Of a stretch of 64,000 nt of DNA, positions 9,152 to 18,093 are shown one piece after another (position 1 is the first letter of the stretch; every line of letters starts with the position of its first letter). The position numbers and the translations under genes were made by a program. The stretch spans positions 124,001 to 188,000 of the forward strand of contig FOHD01000001.1 of the NCBI GenBank assembly GCA_900111695.1, in the 5' to 3' direction. Under the pieces are notes generated by a model. That model had not been told where the DNA came from. It did no database searches and was given only the letters and a program-made list of their open reading frames with translations. This stretch comes from Olsenella sp. KH3B4. GTDB taxonomy: Bacteria > Actinomycetota > Coriobacteriia > Coriobacteriales > Atopobiaceae.

Positions 9152-9168
9152 TTTAAGTGGGATTTAAG
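9152..9168 (+). promoter_or_regulatory. Direct repeat resembling an OmpR/PhoP-type operator
   Basis: TTTAAG occurs at 9152-9157 and again at 9163-9168, an 11-bp period, 52 bp before the response-regulator start. Tandem hexamers spaced 11 bp are the usual binding layout of OmpR-family regulators, so autoregulation is a reasonable guess. The box also lies in the shared region with the divergent rpsP operon. Confidence 0.35.
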
Positions 9169-9219
9169 ACTCACAACGTACGATTGTGCTGGGAAGACGC
9201 AATTAAAGGAGGAACTCTC

Positions 9220-9897
9220 ATGAACGTACTCGTTGTCGAAGACGAGCGAAACCTCGCCGACGCCATTGTCCGTATTCTCTCCGACGCAGGCTACAACGCC
9301 GAGGCCGTCTATGATGGCACGTCCGGCCTCACGAGCGCAAAGAGTGGCCTCTATGATGCCATCGTGCTCGACGTGATGCTTCCGGGCATAAACGGCTATG
9401 ACGTGGTCCACGAGCTGCGCCACGCCAACATCTCGACCCCCGTGCTCATGCTTACGGCGCTCAACTCCACCGAGGACAAGGTCGAGGGCCTTGACTCTGG
9501 CGCTGATGACTACATGACGAAGCCCTTCGAGGCCCAGGAGCTTCTCGCCCGCCTGCGCGCCATCACCCGCCGCAAGGGCGAAGTCATGATCGACGAGATC
9601 AAGTTTGCCGACCTGACCCTCGACCTCACCACGCACGACCTCTCGTGCGGCGAGAAGAAGATTCACCTCTCCGGCAAGGAGTTCGAGCTCATGCGCATGC
9701 TCATGAGCGCATCCTCACGCGTGATCTCTAAGCAGGACCTTCTCACGAGAGTCTGGGGCGCCGACGCCGAGGCCTCCGAGAACTCCGTCGAGGCCTACAT
9801 CTCGTTCCTGCGTAAGAAGCTCGCCCACGTTGGCTCCAAGGTCCAGATCACAACGCTCAGGATGCTTGGCTACAGGCTGGAGCTCTTCGAGGACTAG
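9220..9897 (+). CDS. OmpR-family response regulator
   Basis: A 225-aa two-component DNA-binding regulator. The receiver domain (1-115) has the acidic pair ED at 7-8, phosphoacceptor Asp51 in VLDVMLPG, Thr in MLTALNS and Lys in DDYMTKPFE. The winged-helix effector domain (about 125-222) has LSGKEFELMRML and the recognition-helix region SVEAYISFLRKKL. The ATG at 9220 has a near-perfect AAAGGAGG site. It is followed after 36 bp by its histidine kinase. The stimulus cannot be told from sequence; the closest general class is the CutR/MprA-like OmpR regulators. Confidence 0.93.
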   Translation: MNVLVVEDERNLADAIVRILSDAGYNAEAVYDGTSGLTSAKSGLYDAIVLDVMLPGINGYDVVHELRHANISTPVLMLTALNSTEDKVEGLDSGADDYMTKPFEAQELLARLRAITRRKGEVMIDEIKFADLTLDLTTHDLSCGEKKIHLSGKEFELMRMLMSASSRVISKQDLLTRVWGADAEASENSVEAYISFLRKKLAHVGSKVQITTLRMLGYRLELFED

Positions 9898-9933
9898 CGG
9901 CAGGCTGAGGACCTTTTTTGGGAGGTGCCCCGG

Positions 9934-11154
9934 ATGCTGCAAAAGCTTCGCAGGGAGTTTGTCGTCATTACCATGTCCCTTGTCGGGTTGGTTCTTGTGG
10001 TTGCCCTTGGTTCCGCGCTCGTGAGCAGCTACATGAACCAATCCAATATGGTGTACTCGGCCTTGACCCACGGACTCACGGGGGACCTCGACTTCAAGCC
10101 GCACTTTGGGGACCAGGACGATGGGCATGGCCCCAACTGGCTCACGCTCTCTGCCGACGTGTCGGAAGACGGCACCATCATCGCGAAGAGCTCCTACTAC
10201 ATAGACCCTGATGTTCTCACCCAGATAATCGCCGAGGTGCTTTCCTCGAGCGAGGACTCAGGGCACGATGCGGCCCTGCATCTCTCGTGGATGCGCATGC
10301 AGAATGAAACGGGCTGGCGAATATCTATTGTAGACACCCAGTACGTCGATGCCGCGCTTGCGCGGCAGACCGTGACAGACGTCGTGATTGTCCTCGCGGC
10401 TATGGCGGCGCTCTTTGTCATTGTTTGGATTCTCTCATCGTGGATCATGAAGCCCATCCAGAAGTCATGGGATTCTCAGCGCCGCTTTGTGTCCGACGCG
10501 TCGCACGAGCTCAAGACTCCCCTTGCCGTCATTCTTGCCAACACGCAGATTCTTCTCGACGACAAGCACGTGCCACCAGACACGCGCGCGTGGATCGAGA
10601 GCACCAACGACGAGGCCACCCACATGAAGGCGCTCGTTGAGGACCTGCTTACTCTTGCCCGCACCGACGAGGCCCAGGCGGACGGGGCAAAGCGCGTCCT
10701 TGCCATGGAAGACGTAGACCTCTCCGAGCTGGTAGACGAGTGCGCAATCGAGTTCGATGGCGTGGCGTACGAGCGCGGATGTTCCATCGAGAGCGACATA
10801 GCGCCAGGGATCCACATCCAGGCTGACCGCACCCAGCTCGCACGAGCGGTGCGCACTCTTGTAGACAACGCGACCAAGTACGCCACAAAGGGGACGGTTG
10901 TCCGCGTGCGACTCACAAAGCCGGACAAGCACGCAGTGCTGACCGTGAACAACGCGAGTGCCCCCATGGACCCCGATGACCTCGAGCACATCTTCGACCG
11001 CTTCTATCGCTCCGACAAGGCACGCAGCCGCGAGGAGACCGGAGGCTTTGGGCTGGGGCTTGCCATCTGCAAGGGCATCATTGACGCCCACGGTGGCTCC
11101 ATCTGTGCAAAGAGCACCGCCGAGGAGGGCACCACCTTCACCGTCACCCTATAA
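9934..11154 (+). CDS. Membrane sensor histidine kinase
   Basis: A 406-aa sensor kinase partner of the preceding regulator. TM1 (about 9-31) and TM2 (about 147-171) bracket an extracellular sensor region of about 115 residues with no recognisable fold. There is almost no HAMP: the dimerisation helix follows TM2 directly, with His191 in SDASHELKTPLAV. The ATP-binding domain has LVDNATKYATKG (N box) and GFGLGLAICKGIIDAHGG (G box). The ATG at 9934 is preferred because GGGAGG lies nine bases upstream; a GTG at 9925 sits directly against that site. Confidence 0.92.
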   Translation: MLQKLRREFVVITMSLVGLVLVVALGSALVSSYMNQSNMVYSALTHGLTGDLDFKPHFGDQDDGHGPNWLTLSADVSEDGTIIAKSSYYIDPDVLTQIIAEVLSSSEDSGHDAALHLSWMRMQNETGWRISIVDTQYVDAALARQTVTDVVIVLAAMAALFVIVWILSSWIMKPIQKSWDSQRRFVSDASHELKTPLAVILANTQILLDDKHVPPDTRAWIESTNDEATHMKALVEDLLTLARTDEAQADGAKRVLAMEDVDLSELVDECAIEFDGVAYERGCSIESDIAPGIHIQADRTQLARAVRTLVDNATKYATKGTVVRVRLTKPDKHAVLTVNNASAPMDPDDLEHIFDRFYRSDKARSREETGGFGLGLAICKGIIDAHGGSICAKSTAEEGTTFTVTL

Positions 11155-11161
11155 TCGGGGC

Positions 11162-12427
11162 ATGGCAGATAACGCGCATGACATCCTCGAGTGGGACGGT
11201 CCGGCTATCGGTCTTCTCGACCTCGACGCATTCTTCGCGTCGGTCGAGCAGCTCGACCATCCCGAATGGCGGGGGCTCCCTGTAATCGTAGGAGGCTCCG
11301 CCGATCATAGAGGCGTTGTCTCCACGGCTTCATACGAGGCGAGGCGCTACGGGGTCCACTCCGCCATGCCGTCGGCACAGGCCAGAAGGCTCTGTCCCCA
11401 GGCCATCTGGACGCAGGGGAACTTCGCGCGCTACCGCGAGATGAGTTCCGCCGTCATGGACATACTCCTGGCCGAGACGCCGCTTGTGGAACAGGTCTCG
11501 ATCGACGAGGCCTTCTTCGACGTGACTCCCGGGCGCTTCTCGCGCGAGAATCCCATCGAGATATGCCGTCGCGTGCAGACCCGTGTGGCGGCGCTTGGGG
11601 TGAGCTGCTCCATTGGCCTCGGCGTCAACAAGACCGTCGCGAAGATTGCCTCCGAGAGAGACAAGCCGCGCGGCCTTACGGTTGTCTTCCCGGGGACCCA
11701 GGCATCGTTTCTGGCACCACTTCCCGTAGGCGCCATGAGCGGCGTGGGACCCGCAACCGAGAAGCGGCTTGCCACCATGGGAATCCACACGCTGGGCGAT
11801 TTGGCGCGGGCAAGCACCAGCGAGCTGAGGGCAGCGCTTGGCGTAACTGGCCCACGGCTGGTTGAGCGCGCCGCCGGCCTCGAGACGAGTCACGTGACGG
11901 AGCGCGCCATGCCCGAGGAGGTCAAGTCCGTCTCGAACGAGAGGACCTTCGACCACGACCTCACCCGCGGCGACGAGGTGCGCGCGGCGGTGCTCCACAT
12001 AGCTGCCATGACGGGGAGAAGGCTGCGGCGCAAGGGGCTCGAGGGAAGCACCGTGACCCTCAAACTGCGCTATGCCGACCTCCACGTGCGCACGGCACAG
12101 CGGCAGCTCCCCTCGCCCACCAACGACGAGCACGTCTTTGGCCCCGTTGCCGTAGACCTGCTGCGTGGCCTCTGGCACGAGGGAACCCCCGTGCGCCTGG
12201 TTGGCGTTGGGATTTCCGACTTCTCGGACGGGCGCGGCCAGCAGATGGGCCTCTTCGACGAGGTGACTGAAGACAGCGGAAGCCACCACCGTGACCAGGC
12301 ATCTCTCGCAAAGCTCACCGACGCCCTGCGTGACCGCTTTGGCGACGACGCCGTGAGCTATGGGCGGGACCTGCGATTCCGCGACCACACCACGGGCACA
12401 GCCCCCATGGGCAAGAACGACGCGTAG
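11162..12427 (+). CDS. dinB: DNA polymerase IV (Y-family)
   Basis: A 421-aa translesion polymerase that copies past damaged bases. Catalytic acidic residues are visible: Asp20 in LLDLDAFFASVEQ, and Asp115/Glu116 in VSIDEAFFD. GLGVNKTVAKIASERDKPRG and the helix-hairpin-helix MSGVGPATEKRL follow, then a little-finger domain. The C-terminus (GQQMGLFDE) resembles the beta-clamp binding motif QxxLF. It starts seven bases after the histidine kinase stop and may be co-transcribed with the two-component system. No lexA-like box is evident, consistent with it having no promoter of its own. Confidence 0.94.
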   Translation: MADNAHDILEWDGPAIGLLDLDAFFASVEQLDHPEWRGLPVIVGGSADHRGVVSTASYEARRYGVHSAMPSAQARRLCPQAIWTQGNFARYREMSSAVMDILLAETPLVEQVSIDEAFFDVTPGRFSRENPIEICRRVQTRVAALGVSCSIGLGVNKTVAKIASERDKPRGLTVVFPGTQASFLAPLPVGAMSGVGPATEKRLATMGIHTLGDLARASTSELRAALGVTGPRLVERAAGLETSHVTERAMPEEVKSVSNERTFDHDLTRGDEVRAAVLHIAAMTGRRLRRKGLEGSTVTLKLRYADLHVRTAQRQLPSPTNDEHVFGPVAVDLLRGLWHEGTPVRLVGVGISDFSDGRGQQMGLFDEVTEDSGSHHRDQASLAKLTDALRDRFGDDAVSYGRDLRFRDHTTGTAPMGKNDA

Positions 12428-12440
12428 CGCCGGGCAGCCC

Positions 12441-12478
12441 AAACGAAAATCGAGGGGCTCCCCTGCGAAAGCCCCTCG
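12441..12478 (-). terminator. Terminator of the nucleoside ABC transporter operon
   Basis: An 8-bp GC-rich stem (12451-12458 with 12471-12478) is followed on the minus strand by a T-rich run (complement of 12441-12450). It lies 10 bp past the stop of the last permease gene and faces the end of dinB, so it may also slow readthrough from the plus strand. Confidence 0.75.
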
Positions 12479-12488
12479 TATCCGTAGA

Positions 12489-13484
12489 CTAGCGGTCTTC
12501 TCGGAAGTACGGCAGGCCAAGGCTTTCCGGTGGTTGGCTCTCGCGCTTGTTGCGCATGCTCGTGAAGACGAGCACCACGATGGTCACCACATAGGGAAGC
12601 ATCTTGTACAGCTCCTTGACCGCAAGGTCCGTACCTGTGGGGATGAAGAGGTAGAGGATGTAGAGGCCACCAAAGAGGATTGACGCAAAAATGCTCACGT
12701 TGGGGCGCCAGATAGTGAAGATGACCAGCGCAATGGCCAGCCAGCCACGGTCGCCAAATGCATCGTTCGACCAGACGCCGTTGGCGTAGTCCATCACGTA
12801 ATAGAGGCCTCCAAGCCCAGCTATCATGCAGCCAAGGCAGGTGGCTGTGAACTTGTAGCGCGTGATGTCGATGCCGGCCGCGTCAGCGGTGGCCGGGTCC
12901 TCGCCCACCGCACGGAGCTGCAAGCCAACCCGAGTATGGCCAAGCACGTGTGACGACACCAGCGCTATGGCGATGGCTACGTAGGCAAGAAAGCCAAACG
13001 AGAGAAGCATCTGGCCAAATACGCCAAGCGAATCCGCAAAGGGAAGCGTGGTCCTGAAGAGGCCAGACGTGGTAGAGAGGGCAATCGAGGGAACGTCGGC
13101 GCCGGCGAGCTTGATGAGCGAGCCGCCAAAGAAGTTGCCAAAGCCAACGCCAAAGGTCGTCATGGCAAGGCCTGTGACGTTTTGGTTCGCGCGCAGGGTG
13201 ACGGTGAGGAAGCAGTAGAGAAGCCCCATCAGGAGCGACCCCACGAGGCAGCACGCCATAGGAATCAAGATGCCAAGCGCGGCGTTCATCTGGGTTGGGT
13301 CCTCGAAGCTATGTTCATAAAGAAACGAGCCAATGACGCCGCAGATGCCCCCAACGTACATGACGCCAGGAATGCCAAGGTTGAGGTTACCGGACTTCTC
13401 GGTGATGATCTCGCCTGTGCTGCCGTAGAGAAGCGGGATGCTCTGGGCAATGGCCCGAGGGATGAACGCGACCAGATCAAGCAT
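12489..13484 (-). CDS. Nucleoside ABC transporter permease (NupQ/YufQ-like)
   Basis: A 331-aa branched-chain/ribose-type permease with about nine membrane segments. The conserved early segment TGEIITEKSGNLNLGIPGVM and the later AVGEDPATADAAGID loop (contact with the ATPase) identify the BPD_transp_2 family. In this operon type (BMP lipoprotein, double-NBD ATPase, two permeases) it is the second permease of a nucleoside importer. The ATG at 13484 lies inside the end of the preceding permease gene (8-bp overlap), so the genes are coupled. Substrate is inferred from family and context, not proven. Confidence 0.9.
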   Translation of the reverse strand: MLDLVAFIPRAIAQSIPLLYGSTGEIITEKSGNLNLGIPGVMYVGGICGVIGSFLYEHSFEDPTQMNAALGILIPMACCLVGSLLMGLLYCFLTVTLRANQNVTGLAMTTFGVGFGNFFGGSLIKLAGADVPSIALSTTSGLFRTTLPFADSLGVFGQMLLSFGFLAYVAIAIALVSSHVLGHTRVGLQLRAVGEDPATADAAGIDITRYKFTATCLGCMIAGLGGLYYVMDYANGVWSNDAFGDRGWLAIALVIFTIWRPNVSIFASILFGGLYILYLFIPTGTDLAVKELYKMLPYVVTIVVLVFTSMRNKRESQPPESLGLPYFREDR

Positions 13485-14565
13485 CTGTCTTCTCGACCTC
13501 CTCCGTCTTCCTGGTGAAGTTGACCTTATAGGTGATGAAGAACTCGCTGCCAATGATGAAGAACAGGATGATGCCCGTGAGGATGTCGGCAAAGCTCTGG
13601 TTGAGGGTGTAGATGGTCGAAATCTCACTGGCGCCGCGCTCCATGAAAACCAGGAGGAACGAGCTGGCGATCATCGAGAACGGATTGAACTTGGCGAGCC
13701 AGGCGACCATGACACCCGTGAAACCACGGCTGTTCGCAATGGTGGTGGTGAGGGTGTGATCCGTTCCGCCAACCAAAAGCAACCCAGCAAAGCCGCAAAT
13801 GGCGCCCGAGAGCAGCATGGTGCGTATGATGACCTTGGGAACGTTGATGCCTACGTAGCGAGCGGTGTTGGTTGACTCCCCCACCACCGAGATCTCGTAG
13901 CCGTGCTTGGTGTACTTGAGGTAGACATACATCAAGATAGTAATGATGGCCACTAGGATGACATTGAGCAGGTACTTGTAGCTGCCAATTTGAGGAAGCC
14001 AACCGGCCTCGGTGGACTGGTTGATGATGCCGATCTTGCCCGAGCCCTTTGGCACCTCCCACACGATGATGAAGTAGGCAACAAGCTGCATTGCCACGTA
14101 GTTCATCATGAGTGTGAACAGGGTTTCGTTTGTATTCCACTTCGCCTTGAAGAGAGCGGGAATGAGTCCCCACACGGCTCCGGCGACAACGGCGGACACA
14201 ACCATGCAGAGGATGAGCAGGGCATTGGGAACCTTGTCACCAAGAACAATCATGCACGCCGCCGTGGCAAGGGCGCCCATGAGTACCTGCCCCTCACCGC
14301 CCAGGTTCCAAAACTTCATCTTGAAGGCGGGTGTTAGGGCAAGCGAGACGCACAGGAGAATGGCGATCTCCTGCAGCAGAATCCAGACCTTGCGTGCAGA
14401 CCCAAAGGTGCCATTGAAGAACGTCACGTAAACGTCGATGGGGTTGAGCCCGGTTAAGATCGTGGTAATGACGCCGCAGATCACCAGCGCCAGAATGACC
14501 GAGAGCAGCCGGATGGCCATTGCCTGAGGGAGGGGCATCTCCTTTCGTTTCGTGATGTGTATCAT
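13477..14565 (-). CDS. Nucleoside ABC transporter permease (NupP/YufP-like)
   Basis: A 362-aa membrane protein with about nine hydrophobic segments and the family's GLNPIDVYVTFFNGTFG and NLGGEGQVLMGALATA motifs. It forms the translocation pore with the 331-aa permease encoded downstream. The start at 14565 overlaps the ATPase stop in an ATGA arrangement and has a GGGAGG site nine bases upstream. A second ATG at 14541 is too close to its own GGAG to be the main start. Confidence 0.9.
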   Translation of the reverse strand: MIHITKRKEMPLPQAMAIRLLSVILALVICGVITTILTGLNPIDVYVTFFNGTFGSARKVWILLQEIAILLCVSLALTPAFKMKFWNLGGEGQVLMGALATAACMIVLGDKVPNALLILCMVVSAVVAGAVWGLIPALFKAKWNTNETLFTLMMNYVAMQLVAYFIIVWEVPKGSGKIGIINQSTEAGWLPQIGSYKYLLNVILVAIITILMYVYLKYTKHGYEISVVGESTNTARYVGINVPKVIIRTMLLSGAICGFAGLLLVGGTDHTLTTTIANSRGFTGVMVAWLAKFNPFSMIASSFLLVFMERGASEISTIYTLNQSFADILTGIILFFIIGSEFFITYKVNFTRKTEEVEKTDA

Positions 14566-16109
14566 GCCGCCTCGCCTCCCTTGAGCTTCGTCATCATGAG
14601 GCCGACTTCGTTCTTGGTGGTTGACTTCGCGTCAACGATGCCGCTGACCTTGCCGCCGCACAGGACCAAGATCTTGTCGCACAGCTCGAGAAGGACGTCG
14701 AGGTCCTCACCTGCGTACACCACGGCCACGCCAGCCTGCTTTTGCCTGTTGATGAGGTCGTAGATGAGGTAGGAGGAGTTGACGTCCAGGCCGCGCACGG
14801 CATAGGCGCAGAGAAGCACGCTTGGCGAGGAAGAGATCTCGCGTCCCACCAGGACCTTCTGGACGTTTCCTCCCGAGAGCCGGCGCACGGCGGTATCGAC
14901 CCCCGGTGTGTCGACCTCAAGCTCGGCGACGACCTTCTCGGCAAGCTCGCGTGGGGCCTTGCGGTCCGCAAAGATGGACGTACCGTCGCGGAAGGAGCGC
15001 AGCAACATGTTGTCGGTGATGCTCATGCTGCCCACAAGCCCCATGCCCAGTCGGTCCTCCGGGACAAACGAGAGGGCCACGCCCATCCTGGAGATCTGGT
15101 AGGGGTCCTTGCCCGTAAGCTCCAGGGCCTTCCCGTCATTGCCAAGGTACTCAATGCTGCCAGACTCGACGGCCTGGAGACCCGCGATTGCCTCGAGCAG
15201 CTCCTTCTGGCCGCTGTTCGAGATGCCCGCAATGCCTAGCACCTCTCCGCCGTAGGCCGAGAAGGAAACGTCATCGAGCTTCAGGACGCCCTCGGCATCC
15301 CTCACGCTGAGCCCCTTCACGCGGATGCGCTCTGTAGGGTCCACGGGCGCGGGCCGCTCGATGTTAAGCGTCACCTGGTGGCCCACCATCATGTTGGTCA
15401 TCTGCTGCGCAGAGGACTCGGCCGTAATCATCTCGCCTGCGTTTTTGCCCTTACGGAGCACCACCACGCGGTCGCTTATCTCCTCGACCTCATGGAGCTT
15501 GTGCGTGATGATGACGATGGCCTTGCCGTCGTTGCGCATGTTGCGAAGGACGGCGAAGAGTCTCTCGGTCTCTTGCGGGGTGAGCACGGCGGTCGGCTCG
15601 TCCAGGATCAAGATGTCGGCGCCGCGATAGATGAGCTTGACGATCTCGACGGTCTGCTTCTGAGACACGCTCATCTCGTAGACCTTCTGGTCAGGGTCAA
15701 CGTCAAAGCCATACGTGTCACAGATGTCTCTTATCTTGCTTGCAGCTGCCTTGAGGTCGAACGCACCCCCGTCGTTCAGGCCAAGAACGATATTCTCGGT
15801 GGCCGAGAACACGTTCACAAGCCGGAAGTGCTGGTGGACCATGCCAATGCCATGCTCGAAGGCATCCTTGGGGGAAGCAATGGTAGCAGGCGTACCCTGA
15901 ATCTCGATTTGCCCCGCATCCGGGAAGTAGATGCCAGAGAGCATGTTCATGAGCGTGGTCTTGCCACTTCCGTTCTCACCGAGAAGCGCCAGGATCTCGC
16001 CTCCATAGATGTCGAGGTCAACGTCGCTGTTTGCCTTGACTTGACCAAAGGACTTGCTGATGTGTCTCATCCGCACGGCTGGTTGCTTTTTTGCCACGGG
16101 ATTTCCCAT
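14562..16109 (-). CDS. Nucleoside ABC transporter ATP-binding protein (two NBDs)
   Basis: A 515-aa ATPase with two nucleotide-binding domains, as in YufO/RbsA-type importers. NBD1 is complete: Walker A GENGSGKTT, signature MSVSQKQTVEI, Walker B ILILDEPTAVL. NBD2 keeps LSGGNVQKVLVGRE, but its Walker A region is SNSGQKE and Walker B is VLLCAYAVRGLD, without the catalytic Glu. A degenerate second site is normal for this class. The ATG at 16109 is used; a GTG directly before it is equally possible. The ribosome-binding site is weak, and a strong hairpin separates it from the binding-protein gene, so this gene is probably expressed less than the lipoprotein. Confidence 0.93.
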   Translation of the reverse strand: MGNPVAKKQPAVRMRHISKSFGQVKANSDVDLDIYGGEILALLGENGSGKTTLMNMLSGIYFPDAGQIEIQGTPATIASPKDAFEHGIGMVHQHFRLVNVFSATENIVLGLNDGGAFDLKAAASKIRDICDTYGFDVDPDQKVYEMSVSQKQTVEIVKLIYRGADILILDEPTAVLTPQETERLFAVLRNMRNDGKAIVIITHKLHEVEEISDRVVVLRKGKNAGEMITAESSAQQMTNMMVGHQVTLNIERPAPVDPTERIRVKGLSVRDAEGVLKLDDVSFSAYGGEVLGIAGISNSGQKELLEAIAGLQAVESGSIEYLGNDGKALELTGKDPYQISRMGVALSFVPEDRLGMGLVGSMSITDNMLLRSFRDGTSIFADRKAPRELAEKVVAELEVDTPGVDTAVRRLSGGNVQKVLVGREISSSPSVLLCAYAVRGLDVNSSYLIYDLINRQKQAGVAVVYAGEDLDVLLELCDKILVLCGGKVSGIVDAKSTTKNEVGLMMTKLKGGEAA

Positions 16110-16138
16110 CACTCGAAGGTGTTGACCGCGTCAAAGAG

Positions 16139-16169
16139 GGACGGCCTCCGATACTGTCGGAGGCCGTCC
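16139..16169 (-). terminator. Intra-operon hairpin between binding protein and ATPase
   Basis: A perfect 13-bp stem (16139-16151 with 16157-16169) and a 5-nt loop lie 19 bp past the lipoprotein stop. Only a short CTTT follows on the minus strand, so it is better seen as a partial terminator or mRNA 3'-end protector that allows more lipoprotein than ATPase to be made, a known pattern in binding-protein-dependent importers. Confidence 0.7.
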
Positions 16170-16187
16170 ACGCTGAGATGTGACCGA

Positions 16188-17459
16188 TTAGAAGGCGGTA
16201 TCCAGAAGCTCGATACCATCAATCTGAACATCGAAGTATGGCGCCGAGCGGTACTCGGACTCGTGGAAGTACCCGTCAGAGACAGCCTCGGTATCTGCGG
16301 TGTAGTTGGCATCGGTGTCAACGTCCGCCATGTAGGAATCGAGCTTTGCTCCCTTGACTGTAAAGGTGGAGGTGTCAAAGACGTGCACGCTGCCGTCCTC
16401 AAGCTTGCCCTTGACCTCGTCAAGCTTGTCCTGGGTGCCCTGGGCGGCGACGGAGGTGTTGAGGTCGGTGAGCTCGACGGAACCCGTAGAGAGAGTGCCC
16501 GTCCAGTCGGTATCGATGGAAGAGCCATCCTTCACAGCCTGGATGGCGTACTTGTAGTACGGGACCCAGTTGATGCGCGACGAGATGATGTAGGTGTTGG
16601 GGCAGGCGTCCTGGGTGCTGCCGTTGTAGGAAACGTCTGGTACGTCCGCGTTCTCGCAGGCGGTAGGAGCGCCCATGGAGTCTGCGTGCTGGGAGATGAG
16701 GACGCAGCCATCGTTGATAAGCTTGGTCGCACCCTCCTTCTCGGCGGTCTCGTCGTACCAGGAGCCCGTGAAGGTGACCTCCATGGTAACGGAGGGGCAA
16801 ACCGACTTGGCGCCGAGGTAGAAGGAGGTGTAGCCGGAGATGACCTCTGCATACGTATAGGCGCCCACATAGCCCATCTTGGCCTGGTCGGCGGTAATCT
16901 TTCCGGAGTCGATCATCTCGTTGAGCTTCATGCCTGCAGCAACGCCCGCAAGGTAGCGGCCCTCATAGATGGAGGCAAAGGCGTTGTGGTAGTTATCGAG
17001 GCCCTCGGTGTGCGCCTTGGTACCGGTAGAGTGGCAGAACTGGATGTCGGGGAACTCCTTTGCCGCCTGAATCATGTAGTCCTCGTGACCAAAGGAGTCC
17101 GCGAAAATGATGTTGCAGCCAGCGTCGGCAAGCTCCGCCGCCGCGTTGTAGCACTCCTGCCCCTCCGGGACGTTAGTCTTGATCATGTAGGTGTCTTCGC
17201 TAATGCCCAGCTCCTTGCACGCCTCTTTGGCGGCGTTGATGAAGTTGAGGTCATACGTGGAGTTCTCGTCATGCAGGGTAATGAAGCCCGGCTTGATGGC
17301 AGCCGCATTGGAAGAGGAGCCGTCGCTTGCGCTGGCATCGGAGCTGGTGCCACTACCGCCGCTGCTGGCACAACCGGCAAGTACAAGCGCTACGGCACTG
17401 CCACCTCCCAGCTTGACAAACTGACGGCGGCTGAAGGTTTGCTCGGTAAAACTCTTCAT
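16188..17459 (-). CDS. BMP-family nucleoside-binding lipoprotein with Tat signal
   Basis: The 423-aa solute-binding component of the nucleoside importer. The N-terminus has a twin-arginine motif SRRQFVK (RR at 11-12), a hydrophobic stretch and a lipobox LAGC with lipid-modified Cys30, so it is probably folded before export and anchored to the outer face of the membrane. A Ser/Gly/Ala-rich linker follows, then the BMP (PnrA-like) fold with ADSFGHEDYMIQAAKEFPDI. The ATG at 17459 has a GAAGGGATGG site. It is first in the operon, with 242 bp of upstream space to rsfS. Confidence 0.93.
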   Translation of the reverse strand: MKSFTEQTFSRRQFVKLGGGSAVALVLAGCASSGGSGTSSDASASDGSSSNAAAIKPGFITLHDENSTYDLNFINAAKEACKELGISEDTYMIKTNVPEGQECYNAAAELADAGCNIIFADSFGHEDYMIQAAKEFPDIQFCHSTGTKAHTEGLDNYHNAFASIYEGRYLAGVAAGMKLNEMIDSGKITADQAKMGYVGAYTYAEVISGYTSFYLGAKSVCPSVTMEVTFTGSWYDETAEKEGATKLINDGCVLISQHADSMGAPTACENADVPDVSYNGSTQDACPNTYIISSRINWVPYYKYAIQAVKDGSSIDTDWTGTLSTGSVELTDLNTSVAAQGTQDKLDEVKGKLEDGSVHVFDTSTFTVKGAKLDSYMADVDTDANYTADTEAVSDGYFHESEYRSAPYFDVQIDGIELLDTAF

Positions 17460-17701
17460 GATGACCATCCCTTCGCGTTAGACCCAAAGTCCGTGCCAGT
17501 AGCCAAAGTCGTGGCAATGGGAATGCCTGGCCTTTGGTTTCCCGGAAAAATAGCACAGACGTTCAGACGCATAGGGATGGTGGTCGCGCTGAACACACAG
17601 CAGACCCACGCGTTAACGATGCTGAAATTATGTTAGGGAAAAGGAACTTGACGGCACGAGGGCGGCCAAAAGCCAGCACGAGGCACTGCCGGACGTATGG
17701 G
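17460..17701. other. Intergenic region upstream of the nucleoside importer operon
   Basis: This 242-bp gap between rsfS and the BMP lipoprotein gene should hold the importer promoter. On the minus strand an AT-rich TAACATAATTT stretch around 17625-17635 is the best -10-like sequence, but I find no convincing matching -35 and no purine-riboswitch-like core. Confidence 0.4.
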
Positions 17702-18085
17702 CTACTCGCCCTCCTCCGAGTTGTCCTCTCCCTCCAGGTTCATGTCAACCTCCGGAGCGTCGCCCCAGAGCTTCTCAAGTCGATAGAAGTCACGCGTCTC
17801 GGGTTTGAAGACGTGCACGACAACGCTGCCAAAGTCGATGAGCACCCAGTTCCTGCCCTCGCGCCCCTCGGTCGAGATGACAGAGACGCCGCAGTTGGCA
17901 CGAACCTTCTCGCGCACCTCGTCGACAATGGCGTCGGTCTGCGGATTGCTTGTTGCCGAACAAATCACGAAGTAGTCGCAGACGTCCGTCTTAGCCGTGA
18001 GGTCAAGGACGACGATGTCCTGTGCCTTCTTTGAGTCGGCGGCCATGCTTGCGACCCGTGCGATTTCATACGGTGTGATTGCCAT
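17702..18085 (-). CDS. rsfS: Ribosome silencing factor
   Basis: A 127-aa RsfS/YbeB protein that binds L14 on the 50S subunit and blocks joining with 30S when nutrients are scarce. The core is KKAQDIVVLDLTAKTDVCDY and GRNWVLIDFGSVVVHVF; the C-terminus is acidic (NLEGEDNSEEGE). It closes the rplU-rpmA-obg-proB-proA-nadD-yqeK-rsfS series; nadD-yqeK-rsfS is its standard neighbourhood. It begins eight bases after yqeK. Confidence 0.95.
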   Translation of the reverse strand: MAITPYEIARVASMAADSKKAQDIVVLDLTAKTDVCDYFVICSATSNPQTDAIVDEVREKVRANCGVSVISTEGREGRNWVLIDFGSVVVHVFKPETRDFYRLEKLWGDAPEVDMNLEGEDNSEEGE

Positions 18086-18093
18086 GTTCTCCC

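Noticed and set aside
15378..17636. Long plus-strand frame across the nucleoside importer genes
   Set aside because: Antisense shadow; the minus-strand BMP and ABC proteins are unmistakable.
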